NCBI RefSeq assembly: GCF_008806975.1
Contig: NZ_CP031728.1
Location: 372,001 to 436,000 of the forward strand
DNA: 64,000 nucleotides
Direction: 5' to 3'
Source: Cellvibrio sp. KY-GH-1
GTDB taxonomy: Bacteria > Pseudomonadota > Gammaproteobacteria > Pseudomonadales > Cellvibrionaceae
How positions within the stretch are numbered: position 1 is the stretch's first letter; every line of letters begins with the position of its first letter. Positions 44,401-52,579 of this stretch are shown here, piece after piece. The position numbers and the translations under genes are program-made. The notes under the pieces were generated by a model. The model was given only the letters and a program-made list of their open reading frames with translations. It was not told the origin of the DNA and made no database searches.

Positions 44401-44615
44401 GGGCGATTCCACTGGTAATTTCTTCTGGTGCAGGAGCGGAAACGCGTTTTGTTATTGGCATCGTTGTTATTTCCGGGGTGCTGGTGGCAACGGTGCTGAC
44501 GTTGTTCCTGGTACCGGTTGCCTATAGTTTGTTAGCACGAAAAACCGGATCACCGGGTGACGTGGAACGCAATTTGTTGCAACAACAAGCTAAATATTCT
44601 GGCGACGAGGATTAA
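41499..44615 (+). CDS. RND efflux permease, system 1
   Basis: A 1038-residue 12-TM AcrB-like transporter: TM1 with MLLSDVSIKRPVFASVIS, two large periplasmic loops, LALVLAIGLVVDDAIVVLEN with the Asp pair of the proton relay in TM4 (about residue 400), and VFLKGDMGRLFSEFAITMAA. A second copy of the fold follows (LAAQFESYIHPF, LIGLAAKNGILIVEFAN). It probably exports drugs or other small molecules. Which substrate cannot be told. Confidence 0.94.
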   Translation: MLLSDVSIKRPVFASVISLLLIAFGLVAFDRLTLREYPNIDPPVVSIRTNYPGAAANIVETRITKVIEDRISGVEGIRYIESSSENGVSNIVVQFDTGHNMDSAANDIRDRVARALGNLPDEADPPEVQKVSSDEDVILWFNFEGENMTMPELTDYAQRYLVDRFSVIDGVARVRIGGEQRYAMRIWLDRRELAARNLTVNDVESALRAENIELPAGSIESLERQFTVRMARSYRSVEQFSQLVVHRGDDGHLIRLGDIAKVEKGTEEDRNLFRGNGVTQVGIGIVKQSTANTIDVARGVKTERDKINEILPKGMSLEDSYDSSIFVERAIHEVYITLAIAIVLVILVIYLFLGSIRAMLVPAVAVPVSIIATFTVLAAMDFSVNMLTLLALVLAIGLVVDDAIVVLENIVRHIEEKGKKPLLAAYDGSREVGFAVIATTLVLIAIFVPIVFLKGDMGRLFSEFAITMAAAVGFSALIALTLSPMLASKVLTHHEQKNKFVENVNRWMMALRVRYMAVIRTCLRHAKAIVAGFAILLLGAFFLAQQIPSEYAPREDRGTFFVMVNGPEGASYSYMEEYMTEIEDRMMKYVDSGEITRLMVRAPRAFGVTESFNSGMIIAVMNDWSLRRDAFVVMDEIRQKLADLPGVTAAPVMRQGFGSQAQKPVQFVLGGGTYEELAKWRDILLEKIEQNNPGLTGIDWDYKETKPQVEVVIDINRAADLGVSVNNIGRTLEAMLGSRRATTYIDDGEEYDVILQGERHEQRTTTSLQNMYVRSERSGELIPLSNLVTLKEVADASRLNRYNRMRSLTIEANLADNLALGDALVYLNGLVREHLPATAIVDYKGLSRDFQSSGGSVAFIFVLGILITFLVLAAQFESYIHPFVIMLTVPLAILGGMLGLYLSGSSFNLYSQIGLLMLIGLAAKNGILIVEFANQLRDRGVEFTEALLEAASARLRPILMTSLTAVAGAIPLVISSGAGAETRFVIGIVVISGVLVATVLTLFLVPVAYSLLARKTGSPGDVERNLLQQQAKYSGDED

Positions 44616-44623
44616 GTGTATTC

Positions 44624-44655
44624 CGCAGCCGATACAATTATCGGCTGCGTTTCTA
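44624..44655 (+). terminator. Terminator of RND system 1
   Basis: CGCAGCCGATA-caat-TATCGGCTGCG followed by TTTCTATAAT, just after the permease stop. Confidence 0.85.
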
Positions 44656-44761
44656 TAATAATTATTCGCGCGGCAATTTTAAGTATTCGTTTACTATTAT
44701 CAAAACCTATCAACCATACGAATGAAAATAGGGCACTGCTGTTAAGCAGTGGTGAATGTTT

Positions 44762-45487
44762 ATGAAAAAATGCCTGTTATTGTCCAATTCGCTGTTAATT
44801 TTAAATAGTTTATTGTTTGTAGCGTGCACTGCTGCTCCCTCTCAAACCGCATTATCGTCCTCGCTAGATCCAACGAATGGAACGGAAGTTTGGTTGGTAA
44901 ATTCTTTGGAAAAAATTGGTGATTCTCCGGTGATAGTACTGGGGAACCCAAAAGTGGTCAGTTCGTCGCAGGGGAGTGTGGTTAGTTTTGACGGTGACGG
45001 CGACAGATTACTGGTAGATAAAAACCCACTAAAAGACGCGGCTGAATTTACTATCGAAATTATTTTTAATCCCGCTGCTGCATTTCCCGCAAATATCGAG
45101 CCGCGCTTTTTTCATATCGAAGCCCCGGATAATCCCAATCGTCGTGTGACTATTGAGTTGCGCTTAAATGATAAAAACCAGTGGTATCTGGATGCTTATA
45201 TTAAATCCGAGCAATCTCAGTTTACCTTGATTGATTCCACCATGGTTCATCCGATTGGTAAATGGGCTCATGCGGCAATCACTTACAAAAATCGTGAATT
45301 TGTCTCTTATGTTAATGGCAATAAGGAATTAACCGGGCAGGTGGATTATTTGCCGATTGCAGCGCACGCGCAAACCTCCATTGGTGCGCGAATGAACCAG
45401 GTGCATTGGTTTAAAGGGGAGGTCGCGCAGGTGCGCATTAGTCACCGGGTATTAGAGTCCGATGAATTTTTATCTCTTCCCAAATGA
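44762..45487 (+). CDS. LamG-domain lipoprotein
   Basis: A 241-residue lipoprotein: signal with lipobox LLFVAC, then a concanavalin-A-like LamG module (about residues 50-235) with GSVVSFDGDGDRLLV, AAEFTIEIIFNP, GKWAHAAITYKNREFVSYVN, SIGARMNQVHWFKGEVAQVR. Such domains bind glycans or serve as structural jelly rolls. No catalytic residues are recognised. MKKC at 44762 fits a Shine-Dalgarno spacing to GGTGA; an ATG at 44756 is two codons upstream. It is separated from the RND genes by a terminator. Confidence 0.8.
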   Translation: MKKCLLLSNSLLILNSLLFVACTAAPSQTALSSSLDPTNGTEVWLVNSLEKIGDSPVIVLGNPKVVSSSQGSVVSFDGDGDRLLVDKNPLKDAAEFTIEIIFNPAAAFPANIEPRFFHIEAPDNPNRRVTIELRLNDKNQWYLDAYIKSEQSQFTLIDSTMVHPIGKWAHAAITYKNREFVSYVNGNKELTGQVDYLPIAAHAQTSIGARMNQVHWFKGEVAQVRISHRVLESDEFLSLPK

Positions 45488-45497
45488 ACGCGATGAT

Positions 45498-45530
45498 AAA
45501 ACTCGCCGGGTGTGCGCCGCGCGAGTTTTA
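45498..45530. terminator. Terminator, bidirectional
   Basis: AAAACTCGC / GCGAGTTTT between the convergent LamG gene and the 45553-46332 gene. Confidence 0.82.
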
Positions 45531-45552
45531 ATTGGGTTACTGATGTGCGTTA

Positions 45553-46332
45553 TTAGTGTGAATGGTTGTCTGGAGTTTGCGCATAACTTGGATCTACATC
45601 GGCCGGGTGAATAGCATCGCTCACGTGAGGGTCGACTTTAAATAACAATTGGCTGGAAGCAATCCAGCCATTATTGCCGTGCGCTTGCAACACATAGTGG
45701 CCATCAGGTGTATCCAGTCCGCCTACCGTTAAAGTTTCTCCGCGGGTAAAGCTCACGGAATATTTTTGTCCATCATCTCCTTGGATATGGCCATACCAGC
45801 TAATGCTGTTGTAATCGTGCTTTTCTACTTTATCAATGACTACCTGGTAGTCACGGGCATTTTCTGCAACGCGCACGTTAATCGCATCGCCCGGCATCAG
45901 GGTCTCCATTTTTAACGTGTCCAGTTGAATAAATTGACGGCCATCGGTTAATTCGTCCGGCAGCAATGGCAGATTAGCTGGTGGTTCTTCGCTGGGGCTC
46001 CAAGAGGTGCTCCGAGCGGATGCTGCGGCAATTTGCTCCGGTGTGTATTGCAGGTTGGGGCGGCGCTTTTTTATTGCATCGATACGCGTTTGTAATTCAG
46101 AGTCAATTGTTTCGGCTGGTGACTTGGCAGTATTCGCTGGGATGTTGCTAGTTGGCATTGCGGCATCCTTGTTGTTTTTATTATCCAGATGTGTAGTAGA
46201 GATTCTTGTGGTTTTGTTGGTTACCGGATTGGATGTGGCGTCGACCGGGGTTTGGTTATACCAATAGATGGTGCCAAACCCCAAGCCAGTAATTGCCAGA
46301 GTTGTTAACCAGAATATGCGTTGGTTTTGCAT
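45553..46332 (-). CDS. Membrane-anchored protein resembling the pro-domain of reprolysin-type metalloproteases
   Basis: A 259-residue exported protein with N-terminal membrane anchor or uncleaved signal (IFWLTTLAITGLGFGTIYW), a long Ser/Thr/Asn/Lys spacer, and a beta-rich C-terminal domain (about residues 135-245): FIQLDTLKMETLMPGDAINV, HDYNSISWYGHIQGDDGQKY, SVSFTRGETLTVGGL, GHYVLQAHGNNGWIASSQLL. This strand order (WxGHIxGD, a FT-x-G strand, then a glycine-rich G-x-YxLxxxGxxGW) recalls pro-domains of secreted M12/M72 metallopeptidases. No protease motif is present. It lies directly downstream of the protease gene; a hairpin (46360-46393) separates them. Inferred role: an inhibitor/chaperone for that protease. 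Confidence 0.55.
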   Translation of the reverse strand: MQNQRIFWLTTLAITGLGFGTIYWYNQTPVDATSNPVTNKTTRISTTHLDNKNNKDAAMPTSNIPANTAKSPAETIDSELQTRIDAIKKRRPNLQYTPEQIAAASARSTSWSPSEEPPANLPLLPDELTDGRQFIQLDTLKMETLMPGDAINVRVAENARDYQVVIDKVEKHDYNSISWYGHIQGDDGQKYSVSFTRGETLTVGGLDTPDGHYVLQAHGNNGWIASSQLLFKVDPHVSDAIHPADVDPSYAQTPDNHSH

Positions 46333-46359
46333 AAGCGCCTCATAAATTGCAGATTAATT

Positions 46360-46393
46360 ATTGGGACGCACAAAAAATTTTGTTTGTCCCAAT
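46360..46393 (-). terminator. Hairpin between protease and pro-domain-like genes
   Basis: ATTGGGAC / GTCCCAAT with an AT-rich inside. It may end the protease transcript or attenuate the downstream gene. There is no T tract on -. Confidence 0.45.
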
Positions 46394-46402
46394 AAAATGG
46401 AT

Positions 46403-47785
46403 TTAACGCTTAATACGAATCCAGTTGATGTTCCAACCACCAGCCTTGGCAAATACACCAAAATTGTAAGTACCCGCATTGATGGTAACTGTGTGGCTTA
46501 TGGTGCTCCAGTTTTGCCAGCCCCCGGTTGCCGGAATTGCCAGCTCTCCCAATACAACTGCACCACCATTAAGATCTACTGACAGGCGCCCACCACCAGG
46601 GCTGGCAACACGATATTCAATGGTGTAAGTACCTGATGTTGGAATGGTGATGTTGCTGTAGGCCATCCAGTCGTTGGTATCTATCCAGCCAACATTTTGC
46701 CCACCGCCGGTATCGGTAGTTGCTTCAGTTTGTACTCCGCTATTAGCAAAATAATTTTCTGCCTGAATGAGAGTATTAAAACCGGTTGTGTTGATTACTA
46801 TGGAGCTGGCTGAATCATTAAAGCCTTCATCTACCAAGCAGGAATCATCAGCGGTTTTGGTGATCGCATTGCCGGTAAAGTTATCGTGTTGATAGAGCGT
46901 AATGCTGTAACCGGATTGCACACGGAGCGAAGAAATATCGTCATTTACAATTCCGCGCGCTTGCAGTTGCGCTAGAGTATAGCTGCCTGCTGGTAAGCCA
47001 ACGTTATAGCCACCATAATTGCAATCTTGTGCAACTTGTACTGGGCCAGATGCGCCGGCTGTCGGGCGAAATGCGGCAATTTCATCACGTACATTGTGAA
47101 TAGCGAGTGCGCCATAGGCTTCGTTGGCCTGACCAACTGGAATGCCACAAGGTAATCCACGACAAGTTAAATTGGGATTGGAAAAACGACTCACGCGTGT
47201 GGTGTTGAATACGCCCTCATAAGCCATGATATCGACAAACACGTTATCGACTCCGTATCCGACTCCATAACGAAAGCGCGCGCCGGATTGATCACCTTGT
47301 TTGCGCGAGTGATTTAGTCCCATGTTGTGACCTAATTCGTGCGCCATCACCATCGGGCCGCAGCCGGGCGCGGTAACGTTCCAGGTCCAGTTTTTATCGA
47401 CGGCAACATAACCTACACCGCACGCGCCCTTTTCATGAAGTTGCGATACGAAATCTGCGCCAAGCTGATCGCGCAGCGCGATCGCAGCGCTATTCACGCG
47501 CAAATTACCCAGCACTGTGCCCATATCGGCGCCCGTTTGTTCCATCGGGCGTACACCCACCAAGCGCAATTGCACATCAATCTGACTATCGGTGTACGCG
47601 GCGTTCATCTGGTTAACCCAGCTGTTCATCGCTGTTTGTGGGTCACCGCCAAAATAATTTTTGGTGTAGGTGTCGTAGAGCACCAGCAGGTCAACCGTTG
47701 CTGCATTAACGCTGCTTGCCATTGTCAAACTGCTAAACCCCAATAGCAGTAGTTTTTTTAATGCGTTGGTGATGCGCGGTTTCAT
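46403..47785 (-). CDS. Secreted M12-type (reprolysin-like) metalloprotease with crystallin-like and CBM6 modules
   Basis: A 460-residue secreted enzyme: signal peptide (LLLLGFSSLTMASSVNA-ATVDLL), then at once the catalytic domain with Zn motif HELGHNMGLNH (residues 149-159) and Met-turn DIMAY (about 185-189). It therefore has no N-terminal pro-domain of its own. About residues 240-335 look like a beta/gamma-crystallin module (SITLYQHDNFTGNAITK, SSLRVQSG). The C terminus is a CBM6 (IQAENYFANSG, GGGQNVGWIDTNDWMAY, GTYTIEYRVASPGGG, NINWIRIKR). GAGAGGAA supports ATG 47785; the frame runs open upstream to 47974, but that is 5' leader. The CBM6 should target the protease to a glycan-rich surface. 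Confidence 0.88.
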   Translation of the reverse strand: MKPRITNALKKLLLLGFSSLTMASSVNAATVDLLVLYDTYTKNYFGGDPQTAMNSWVNQMNAAYTDSQIDVQLRLVGVRPMEQTGADMGTVLGNLRVNSAAIALRDQLGADFVSQLHEKGACGVGYVAVDKNWTWNVTAPGCGPMVMAHELGHNMGLNHSRKQGDQSGARFRYGVGYGVDNVFVDIMAYEGVFNTTRVSRFSNPNLTCRGLPCGIPVGQANEAYGALAIHNVRDEIAAFRPTAGASGPVQVAQDCNYGGYNVGLPAGSYTLAQLQARGIVNDDISSLRVQSGYSITLYQHDNFTGNAITKTADDSCLVDEGFNDSASSIVINTTGFNTLIQAENYFANSGVQTEATTDTGGGQNVGWIDTNDWMAYSNITIPTSGTYTIEYRVASPGGGRLSVDLNGGAVVLGELAIPATGGWQNWSTISHTVTINAGTYNFGVFAKAGGWNINWIRIKR

Positions 47786-48404
47786 TGGTATTCCTCTCAT
47801 TTTTATGTACTGAGGCATAGTTAGGTTGAGGCATTGATCCTGTGCGGAGCCGTGTTGAGTTGACACAGTCCACGGTTCCAGACCGAATAAATAATCCTGC
47901 TGGCAGTGGAAGTGCCGGTTGTTAGCAAAGTAATTTGTACCGCCATGAAAAATGGCTCGCCAGACAACGAGCAAACGTTAGCATCGAATGAAAACGGAGC
48001 TTTGTAACCTGCATCACAGCCTTGAAAAGGTGCCAGTTAAAAATAAAAGTGGGAATTTTTTGGTGAGGAATTAGATGAGTTAGTGCAGTTGCCAGTTTGT
48101 AAACTGGGACTTTTGGCGCTTCGCACGCAGGGATTTTCGCTTGATGGTGGCGAAAATCGAACTTGCACTTGAATTAAGGTCACCGTGTTTGAACGGTAAA
48201 TAAAAGTCGAACGCTGGTAAATTAATTGTGCTCTTTTTAATGATTGGTTGTTTTTATAGCGAGGCGTGTCAACGACAACTTAAGCGTCGTTTGTTCGAGG
48301 TGCTTGAGAGTAGCGGAGAAAAGAAAATGTGATGTGTAACAACAGACGGCAAATAATATGAGGAAAGGCAATCGCAGTGTTAGCTGCAATTGCCTTTTAG
48401 ATAA
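47786..48404. other. Non-coding stretch between protease gene and proS (619 bp)
   Basis: It holds the promoter of the protease. Three hairpins are visible: CCAGTTT/AAACTGG at 48089-48106, GATTTTCGC/GCGAAAATC at about 48131-48159, and a long one, AAAGGCAATcGCAG / CTGCaATTGCCTTT at 48364-48397, just past the proS stop. The last is the probable proS terminator. No gene was found. Confidence 0.55.
48364..48397 (-). terminator. Terminator of proS
   Basis: Hairpin of two 14-base arms with a single mismatch immediately downstream of the proS stop. On the - strand no T tract follows. Confidence 0.65.
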
Positions 48405-50132
48405 TTAGCGTTTGATACGCTCGCTCAGGAAGGAAACTATCTCGGTGACAGCAACTTCTTGTTTTTCTGCATCGCGACGGCCTTTGTATTCGATAGTGCC
48501 AGCTTCCAAACCGCGATCGCCTACAACAATACGGTGTGGAATTCCCATCAGATCCGTGTCGGCCAGCATGCCGCCCAAGCGCGCTTTTTCATCGTCCATA
48601 AACAGCACATCAAAACCGGCTTTAGTCAGCGTCGCATAAAGCTCTTCGCTCTTGTTGGCGACAGCAGCAGATTTTCCAATATTAATTGGAACAATGGCGA
48701 TATGGAAAGGTGCAATAGAATCCGGCCAAATAATGCCGTTGTCATCGAAGTTTTGTTCAATGGCTGACGCAACCACGCGCGTAACCCCGATACCATAACA
48801 ACCCATAATCATGGTTTGTTCCTTACCGTTTTCATCCAAAACGCGGGCTTTCATGGCTTCGGAATACTTGGTACCGAGTTGGAAGATGTGACCCACTTCA
48901 ATACCGCGTTTGATATCGAGTGTGCCCTTCCCGCAAGGGCTTGGATCACCAGTTACTACGTTGCGGATATCGGCAACTAAAGGCGCTTGCGCATCGCGGC
49001 CCCAGTTTACACCGGTTAAATGGAAGCCATCTTTATTGGCCCCACAGACGAAGTCAGCTAAGTGGGCAGCAGCGTGGTCAACGATAACTGCAATGGTCAG
49101 ACCCACTGGACCGATTGAGCCCACGCTGACACCCAGTTCGGCTTTGATGCGTGCCTCAGGTGCAAGCGTAAGCGGCGATGCTACACCAGTGAGTTTTTCT
49201 GCCTTGATTTCATTTAACTCGTGATCGCCACGCAATACCAAAGCGACCAGTGGTTGGGTTTTGTCTTCACGCACTTCACCCAGCACAATCAAGGTTTTTA
49301 CAGTTTGTTCCGGGTTCACTTTCAGGAAGCTCGCCACTTCCTCGATCGAGTGTTTACCGGGCGTTGCAACTTCTTGCAGCAAATGTTGTGCGGTAGGGCG
49401 TGGTGTTGACGGGGGAAGGGCTTCCGCCTTTTCAATATTAGCGGCGTAATCGCTACCGTTACTAAATGCGATATCGTCTTCGCCACTGTCGGCCAGCACG
49501 TGGAATTCGTGGGAGAATGCACCGCCAATTGAACCGGTATCGGCTAAAACCGGGCGGAACTGCAAACCCAAGCGGGTGAAAATGCTGCAATAGGTTGCGT
49601 GCATGACGTCGTAGGTCTGCTGCAGGGATTCATGGCTGGTGTGGAAAGAATAAGCATCTTTCATAATAAATTCGCGCGAGCGCATTACGCCGAAACGCGG
49701 ACGAATTTCATCGCGGAATTTGGTTTGGATCTGATAAAAGTTCGCAGGCAATTGTTTGTAGCTTTTGACTTCATTGCGAATCAGATCAGTAATGACTTCT
49801 TCGTGAGTTGGGCCAAGGCAAAAAGGGCGCTCGTGTCGATCACTCATGCGCAGCAGCTCGGGGCCATATTGCTGCCAGCGGCCAGATTCTTCCCATAATT
49901 CTGCAGGTTGCACTACGGGCATAAGTACTTCCTGTGCGCCCGATTTATCCATCTCTTCACGGACAATGTTTTCTACTTTACGCAGCACCCGCAACCCCAG
50001 CGGTAGCCAGTTGTATAAACCGGAAGCCATTTTGCGGATCATGCCTGCCCGCAGCATTAATTTGTGGCTGATAACTTCCGCATCGGCGGGCGTTTCCTTT
50101 AGGGTGGCAATTAAAAATCGACTGGAGCGCAT
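48405..50132 (-). CDS. proS: Prolyl-tRNA synthetase ProS
   Basis: A 575-residue class IIa synthetase: [20 protein letters not shown] at the N terminus, motif 2 region [26 protein letters not shown], the YbaK-type editing insertion (about residues 240-380, [20 protein letters not shown]), motif 3 and an anticodon domain ([32 protein letters not shown]). Full length and bacterial type. It is divergent from the HIT gene. Confidence 0.97.
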   Translation of the reverse strand: MRSSRFLIATLKETPADAEVISHKLMLRAGMIRKMASGLYNWLPLGLRVLRKVENIVREEMDKSGAQEVLMPVVQPAELWEESGRWQQYGPELLRMSDRHERPFCLGPTHEEVITDLIRNEVKSYKQLPANFYQIQTKFRDEIRPRFGVMRSREFIMKDAYSFHTSHESLQQTYDVMHATYCSIFTRLGLQFRPVLADTGSIGGAFSHEFHVLADSGEDDIAFSNGSDYAANIEKAEALPPSTPRPTAQHLLQEVATPGKHSIEEVASFLKVNPEQTVKTLIVLGEVREDKTQPLVALVLRGDHELNEIKAEKLTGVASPLTLAPEARIKAELGVSVGSIGPVGLTIAVIVDHAAAHLADFVCGANKDGFHLTGVNWGRDAQAPLVADIRNVVTGDPSPCGKGTLDIKRGIEVGHIFQLGTKYSEAMKARVLDENGKEQTMIMGCYGIGVTRVVASAIEQNFDDNGIIWPDSIAPFHIAIVPINIGKSAAVANKSEELYATLTKAGFDVLFMDDEKARLGGMLADTDLMGIPHRIVVGDRGLEAGTIEYKGRRDAEKQEVAVTEIVSFLSERIKR

Positions 50133-50280
50133 AGTGATAACTTCTTGAAGGCTATAATGGGATTTAAAGGCGCCTATTCTACGGCGGTTAAGGCTATTGG
50201 TATAGCGCCCCGAAAGTGAATTTCAGCGGGGCTTGCGTGTCTTAGTAGTCAAGTTTGTGTCAACTAAAAGGATAACAATC

Positions 50281-50703
50281 ATGTTTGAACTCCATCCACG
50301 TCTCGCTCAGGATTCAGCCGTTATTGGTGAATTTGATCTATCGCTATTGTTACTTAGCCGGGATGCGAATTATCCCTGGTGTATTCTCGTGCCCAAGTGC
50401 GAAGACATTTATGAAATCCATCACTTGAGCGAGGAGGAACAGCTGCAATTGATCCGGGAGTCATGTCGTTTATCGGAAGTAATGACCAGTTTGTTTGACG
50501 CTGACAAAATGAATGTGGCCGCGCTTGGCAATGTGGTGCGCCAACTACATGTACATCATATCGCACGGTTTACTGATGATCCGGCGTGGCCGCAACCAAT
50601 CTGGGGCAAGCTGCCAGCAAAAGAATATGCGCCAGAGGAATTTGCCGAGCGAGTTAAGCGCCTACAAAACGCGTTGGTCGGTGAAGGCTTTCGGGTACTC
50701 TAA
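50281..50703 (+). CDS. HIT domain protein
   Basis: A 140-residue nucleotide-binding protein: N-terminal FELHPRLAQDSAVIGE, PWCILVPKCEDIYEIHHL, MNVAALGNVVRQLHVHHIAR (catalytic region, about residues 80-99), then TDDPAWPQPIWGKLP. The motif reads HVHHIAR: the first and second His of HxHxH are there but the third position is Ile, so activity may differ from Hint/FHIT enzymes. This LHVHHI type is, as I recall, common in Pseudomonas relatives. AAAGGA precedes ATG 50281. Confidence 0.9.
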   Translation: MFELHPRLAQDSAVIGEFDLSLLLLSRDANYPWCILVPKCEDIYEIHHLSEEEQLQLIRESCRLSEVMTSLFDADKMNVAALGNVVRQLHVHHIARFTDDPAWPQPIWGKLPAKEYAPEEFAERVKRLQNALVGEGFRVL

Positions 50704-50722
50704 TTCATCGTTCGTTCGGCAA

Positions 50723-50750
50723 TAAAAAACCCCGCAACTGCGGGGTTTTT
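50723..50750. terminator. Terminator, bidirectional
   Basis: AAAAAACCCCGC-aact-GCGGGGTTTTT between the convergent HIT and HU genes. Confidence 0.94.
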
Positions 50751-50769
50751 AATGAAGAGGATTTGCTAA

Positions 50770-51249
50770 TTAAACTGCAAATTCTTTCAGCTTTTTCAGC
50801 GGACGCACTTTTACAGAGGTGCTAGCTGGTTTGGCTTTGAACATAACTTCTTCGCCAGTGAATGGGTTGATACCCTTGCGTGCTTTAGTCGCAGGCTTTT
50901 TCACGGTAGTAATTTTCAACAGGCCCGGCAGAACGAACTCGCCTACACCTTTCTTCTTGATGTGGCCTTCGATTACATTGGTCAGTTCGTCCAATACTGC
51001 TTGAACCTGCTTTTTGCTCAGTTCGGTTGCATCAGAGATTTGTTGCAACATCTGGGTTTTGTTTTGACGCTCAGCAATTGGTTTAACAATGGCTGGAGCC
51101 GCTTTTACAGCGGGAGCTTTCTTGGCGGCGGGTTTAGCGGCAGCCGCTTTAGGTGCAGCAACTTTTTTGGCGGCAGCTTTAGGAGCTGCTTTTGCAGCAG
51201 GAGCTTTTTTAGCAGCGGCTTTTGGAGCAGCAGGTTTTTTGGCAGCCAT
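50770..51249 (-). CDS. HU-family DNA-binding protein with histone-H1-like Lys/Ala N-terminal tail
   Basis: A 159-residue protein. Residues 1-58 are a low-complexity Lys/Ala/Pro tail with repeated PKAAAKKAP units, as in H1-like proteins. Residues about 62-155 are an HU/IHF fold: NKTQMLQQISDATELSKKQV, then GEFVLPGLLKITTVKKPATK (the DNA-intercalating arm) and RKGINPFTGEEVMFKAKPAS. The usual HU Gly-Phe-Gly motif is replaced by VGEFVLPGLL. It should bind DNA non-specifically and may bridge or condense it through the tail. The repeats are in frame and recombination-prone. Confidence 0.9.
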   Translation of the reverse strand: MAAKKPAAPKAAAKKAPAAKAAPKAAAKKVAAPKAAAAKPAAKKAPAVKAAPAIVKPIAERQNKTQMLQQISDATELSKKQVQAVLDELTNVIEGHIKKKGVGEFVLPGLLKITTVKKPATKARKGINPFTGEEVMFKAKPASTSVKVRPLKKLKEFAV

Positions 51250-51571
51250 AATGGATTCCTTGTGTTTCTGAATGTTGATTAAGGTTATCTTTTAAACAAA
51301 GACTCTCGTGTAAAACAATTATCGCATCTGGATGCTTTTGATAAAGAAATAAGCAGCATCCGCGTAACCAGCAAAGCATAGTCGCTCTTTAGCTGATCCG
51401 CATTCTAAAACCCCTATATTTACAGGCTTAAACAGCGTTAAATACGGATTGACGCTATATATATAGGATAAAAATCGAATCGGCAACCAAGAAAGGCGCT
51501 TTTTACGCTGAAAAATAGCTTTTTTTTAAGCCTGTGACCTTTGGCAACACTTTTTACGCAAGGGCAAGGTG
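51250..51571. other. Non-coding stretch upstream of the HU gene (322 bp)
   Basis: No gene seen. It contains a small palindrome GCATC-tg-GATGC (51324-51335), an AT run TATATATATA near 51460 and AT-rich DNA that likely holds the HU promoter on -. No terminator follows the 51572 gene. Confidence 0.5.
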
Positions 51572-52072
51572 TTAGATGAGGAGTAACTGGAATTCCGGCT
51601 CTGGTTCTGCGTATTGCCAAAGATAATTGAATTCTTCGCGCAATGGCTTTAGTTCACGCGCGGCACTCGAGTTATAAAAGCCGCGATAAACACTTTCATC
51701 GTTTTTATAAAGCAGTTTATCGGTATCACCCAAGACGAAGGCCATTTCTTTATTGTTAGGCTCTACGGTCATTTTGCGTACTTGAATTTTTGATGAGAGC
51801 CGCTGAGCAAGACGAATTAACTGATGGTTGGATTCAATGGCAGGCTTGGTGTCTTTTATTAATATTTGAATTTGGGTGTGACGACTGGAGCGAGAAAATG
51901 CTGATAGAGCTTCAGTGAACTCATCGGTGCCAAAGATCAATTCATCAAGATCGCGTGTTAGTATCGCCAAGGTGCGGCGGTTTTGTTGTACCAGCTTCAG
52001 GGTGTAATGACGAAAATCTTCTATCCCGCTCAACAACCAAAGGTCTACGCTAACCCCGCTTTGTTCTGCCAT
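51572..52072 (-). CDS. Hypothetical protein resembling DUF7931 (PLD-like)
   Basis: A 166-residue cytoplasmic protein: VDLWLLSGIEDFRHYTLKLV near the N terminus, LAILTRDLDELIFGTDEFTE, and MAFVLGDTDKLLYKNDESVY near the C terminus. This looks like a single phospholipase-D-type half domain without the HKD motif, as in a family found next to GNAT genes in Pseudomonas relatives (my recollection). It is three bases downstream of the GNAT gene and read with it. Function unknown. Confidence 0.6.
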   Translation of the reverse strand: MAEQSGVSVDLWLLSGIEDFRHYTLKLVQQNRRTLAILTRDLDELIFGTDEFTEALSAFSRSSRHTQIQILIKDTKPAIESNHQLIRLAQRLSSKIQVRKMTVEPNNKEMAFVLGDTDKLLYKNDESVYRGFYNSSAARELKPLREEFNYLWQYAEPEPEFQLLLI

Positions 52073-52075
52073 GAA

Positions 52076-52519
52076 TTACTCCGCTATTTGCCAATACATG
52101 GTGATATGAGGAATGCCTGCATCCAGAAATACATCGCCTTGCGCGATAAAACCCAAGCGCTCGTAAAACCCCTTGCGATCAGTTTGTGCGTGTAGATAAA
52201 TAGGGTGGTTTGCTTGAGCGTTGCAGAAGCCTACAACAAATTCCATCAGCGCTTGACCTATACCTTGGGTTCGATAAGGTTTTAATACCGCGACACGACC
52301 AATATGAAAATGTTGAAGTCCTTTGTGTTCATCGATTAGTAATCGGGCACAACCTATTGGCTGATTATGCTGGAGCACTAGGAAATGGATGGCGGTCTCA
52401 TCCAGGTTATCCCATTCATCCGCTACGGGAACTTGTTGTTCCTCAATAAAGACCTGAGTGCGAATGCCTGCAAGTTCGTGTGAATGAGCTTGCCAATCAG
52501 TGGTTGTGATTGAATACAT
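52076..52519 (-). CDS. GNAT family N-acetyltransferase
   Basis: A 147-residue acetyltransferase: IRTQVFIEEQQVPVADEWD (about residues 17-35), IHFLVLQHNQPIGCARLL, and the acetyl-CoA loop VAVLKPYRTQGIGQALM with R/Q-x-x-G-x-G (about 75-91), ending in GFYERLGFIAQGDVF. Substrate unknown. ATG 52519 is chosen because GGGAAGC lies upstream; a start at 52576 would run through the roxA terminator hairpin. Confidence 0.88.
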   Translation of the reverse strand: MYSITTTDWQAHSHELAGIRTQVFIEEQQVPVADEWDNLDETAIHFLVLQHNQPIGCARLLIDEHKGLQHFHIGRVAVLKPYRTQGIGQALMEFVVGFCNAQANHPIYLHAQTDRKGFYERLGFIAQGDVFLDAGIPHITMYWQIAE

Positions 52520-52535
52520 TTTGCTTCCCAAAAGT

Positions 52536-52566
52536 AAAAAGGGCAGTACCGATTTCTGCCCTTTTT
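52536..52566 (-). terminator. Terminator of roxA
   Basis: AAAAAGGGCAG / CTGCCCTTTTT with a nine-base loop, just past the roxA stop. Confidence 0.9.
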
Positions 52567-52579
52567 GATTTTCCACTAA

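Noticed and set aside
40381..45487. LamG lipoprotein as part of the RND operon
   Set aside because: A strong terminator (44624-44655) separates it from the permease gene.
47786..47974. Upstream extension of the protease reading frame
   Set aside because: Lacks a signal-peptide character and Shine-Dalgarno; ATG 47785 has GAGAGGAA and begins the real signal peptide.
50770..51249. Calling this gene algP
   Set aside because: The Lys/Ala tail alone resembles AlgP, but the C-terminal two thirds is an HU fold.
51089..51271. Ala/Gly-rich open frame on + over the HU tail
   Set aside because: It is the antisense of the Lys/Ala repeat; GC-rich repeats keep the reverse frame open.
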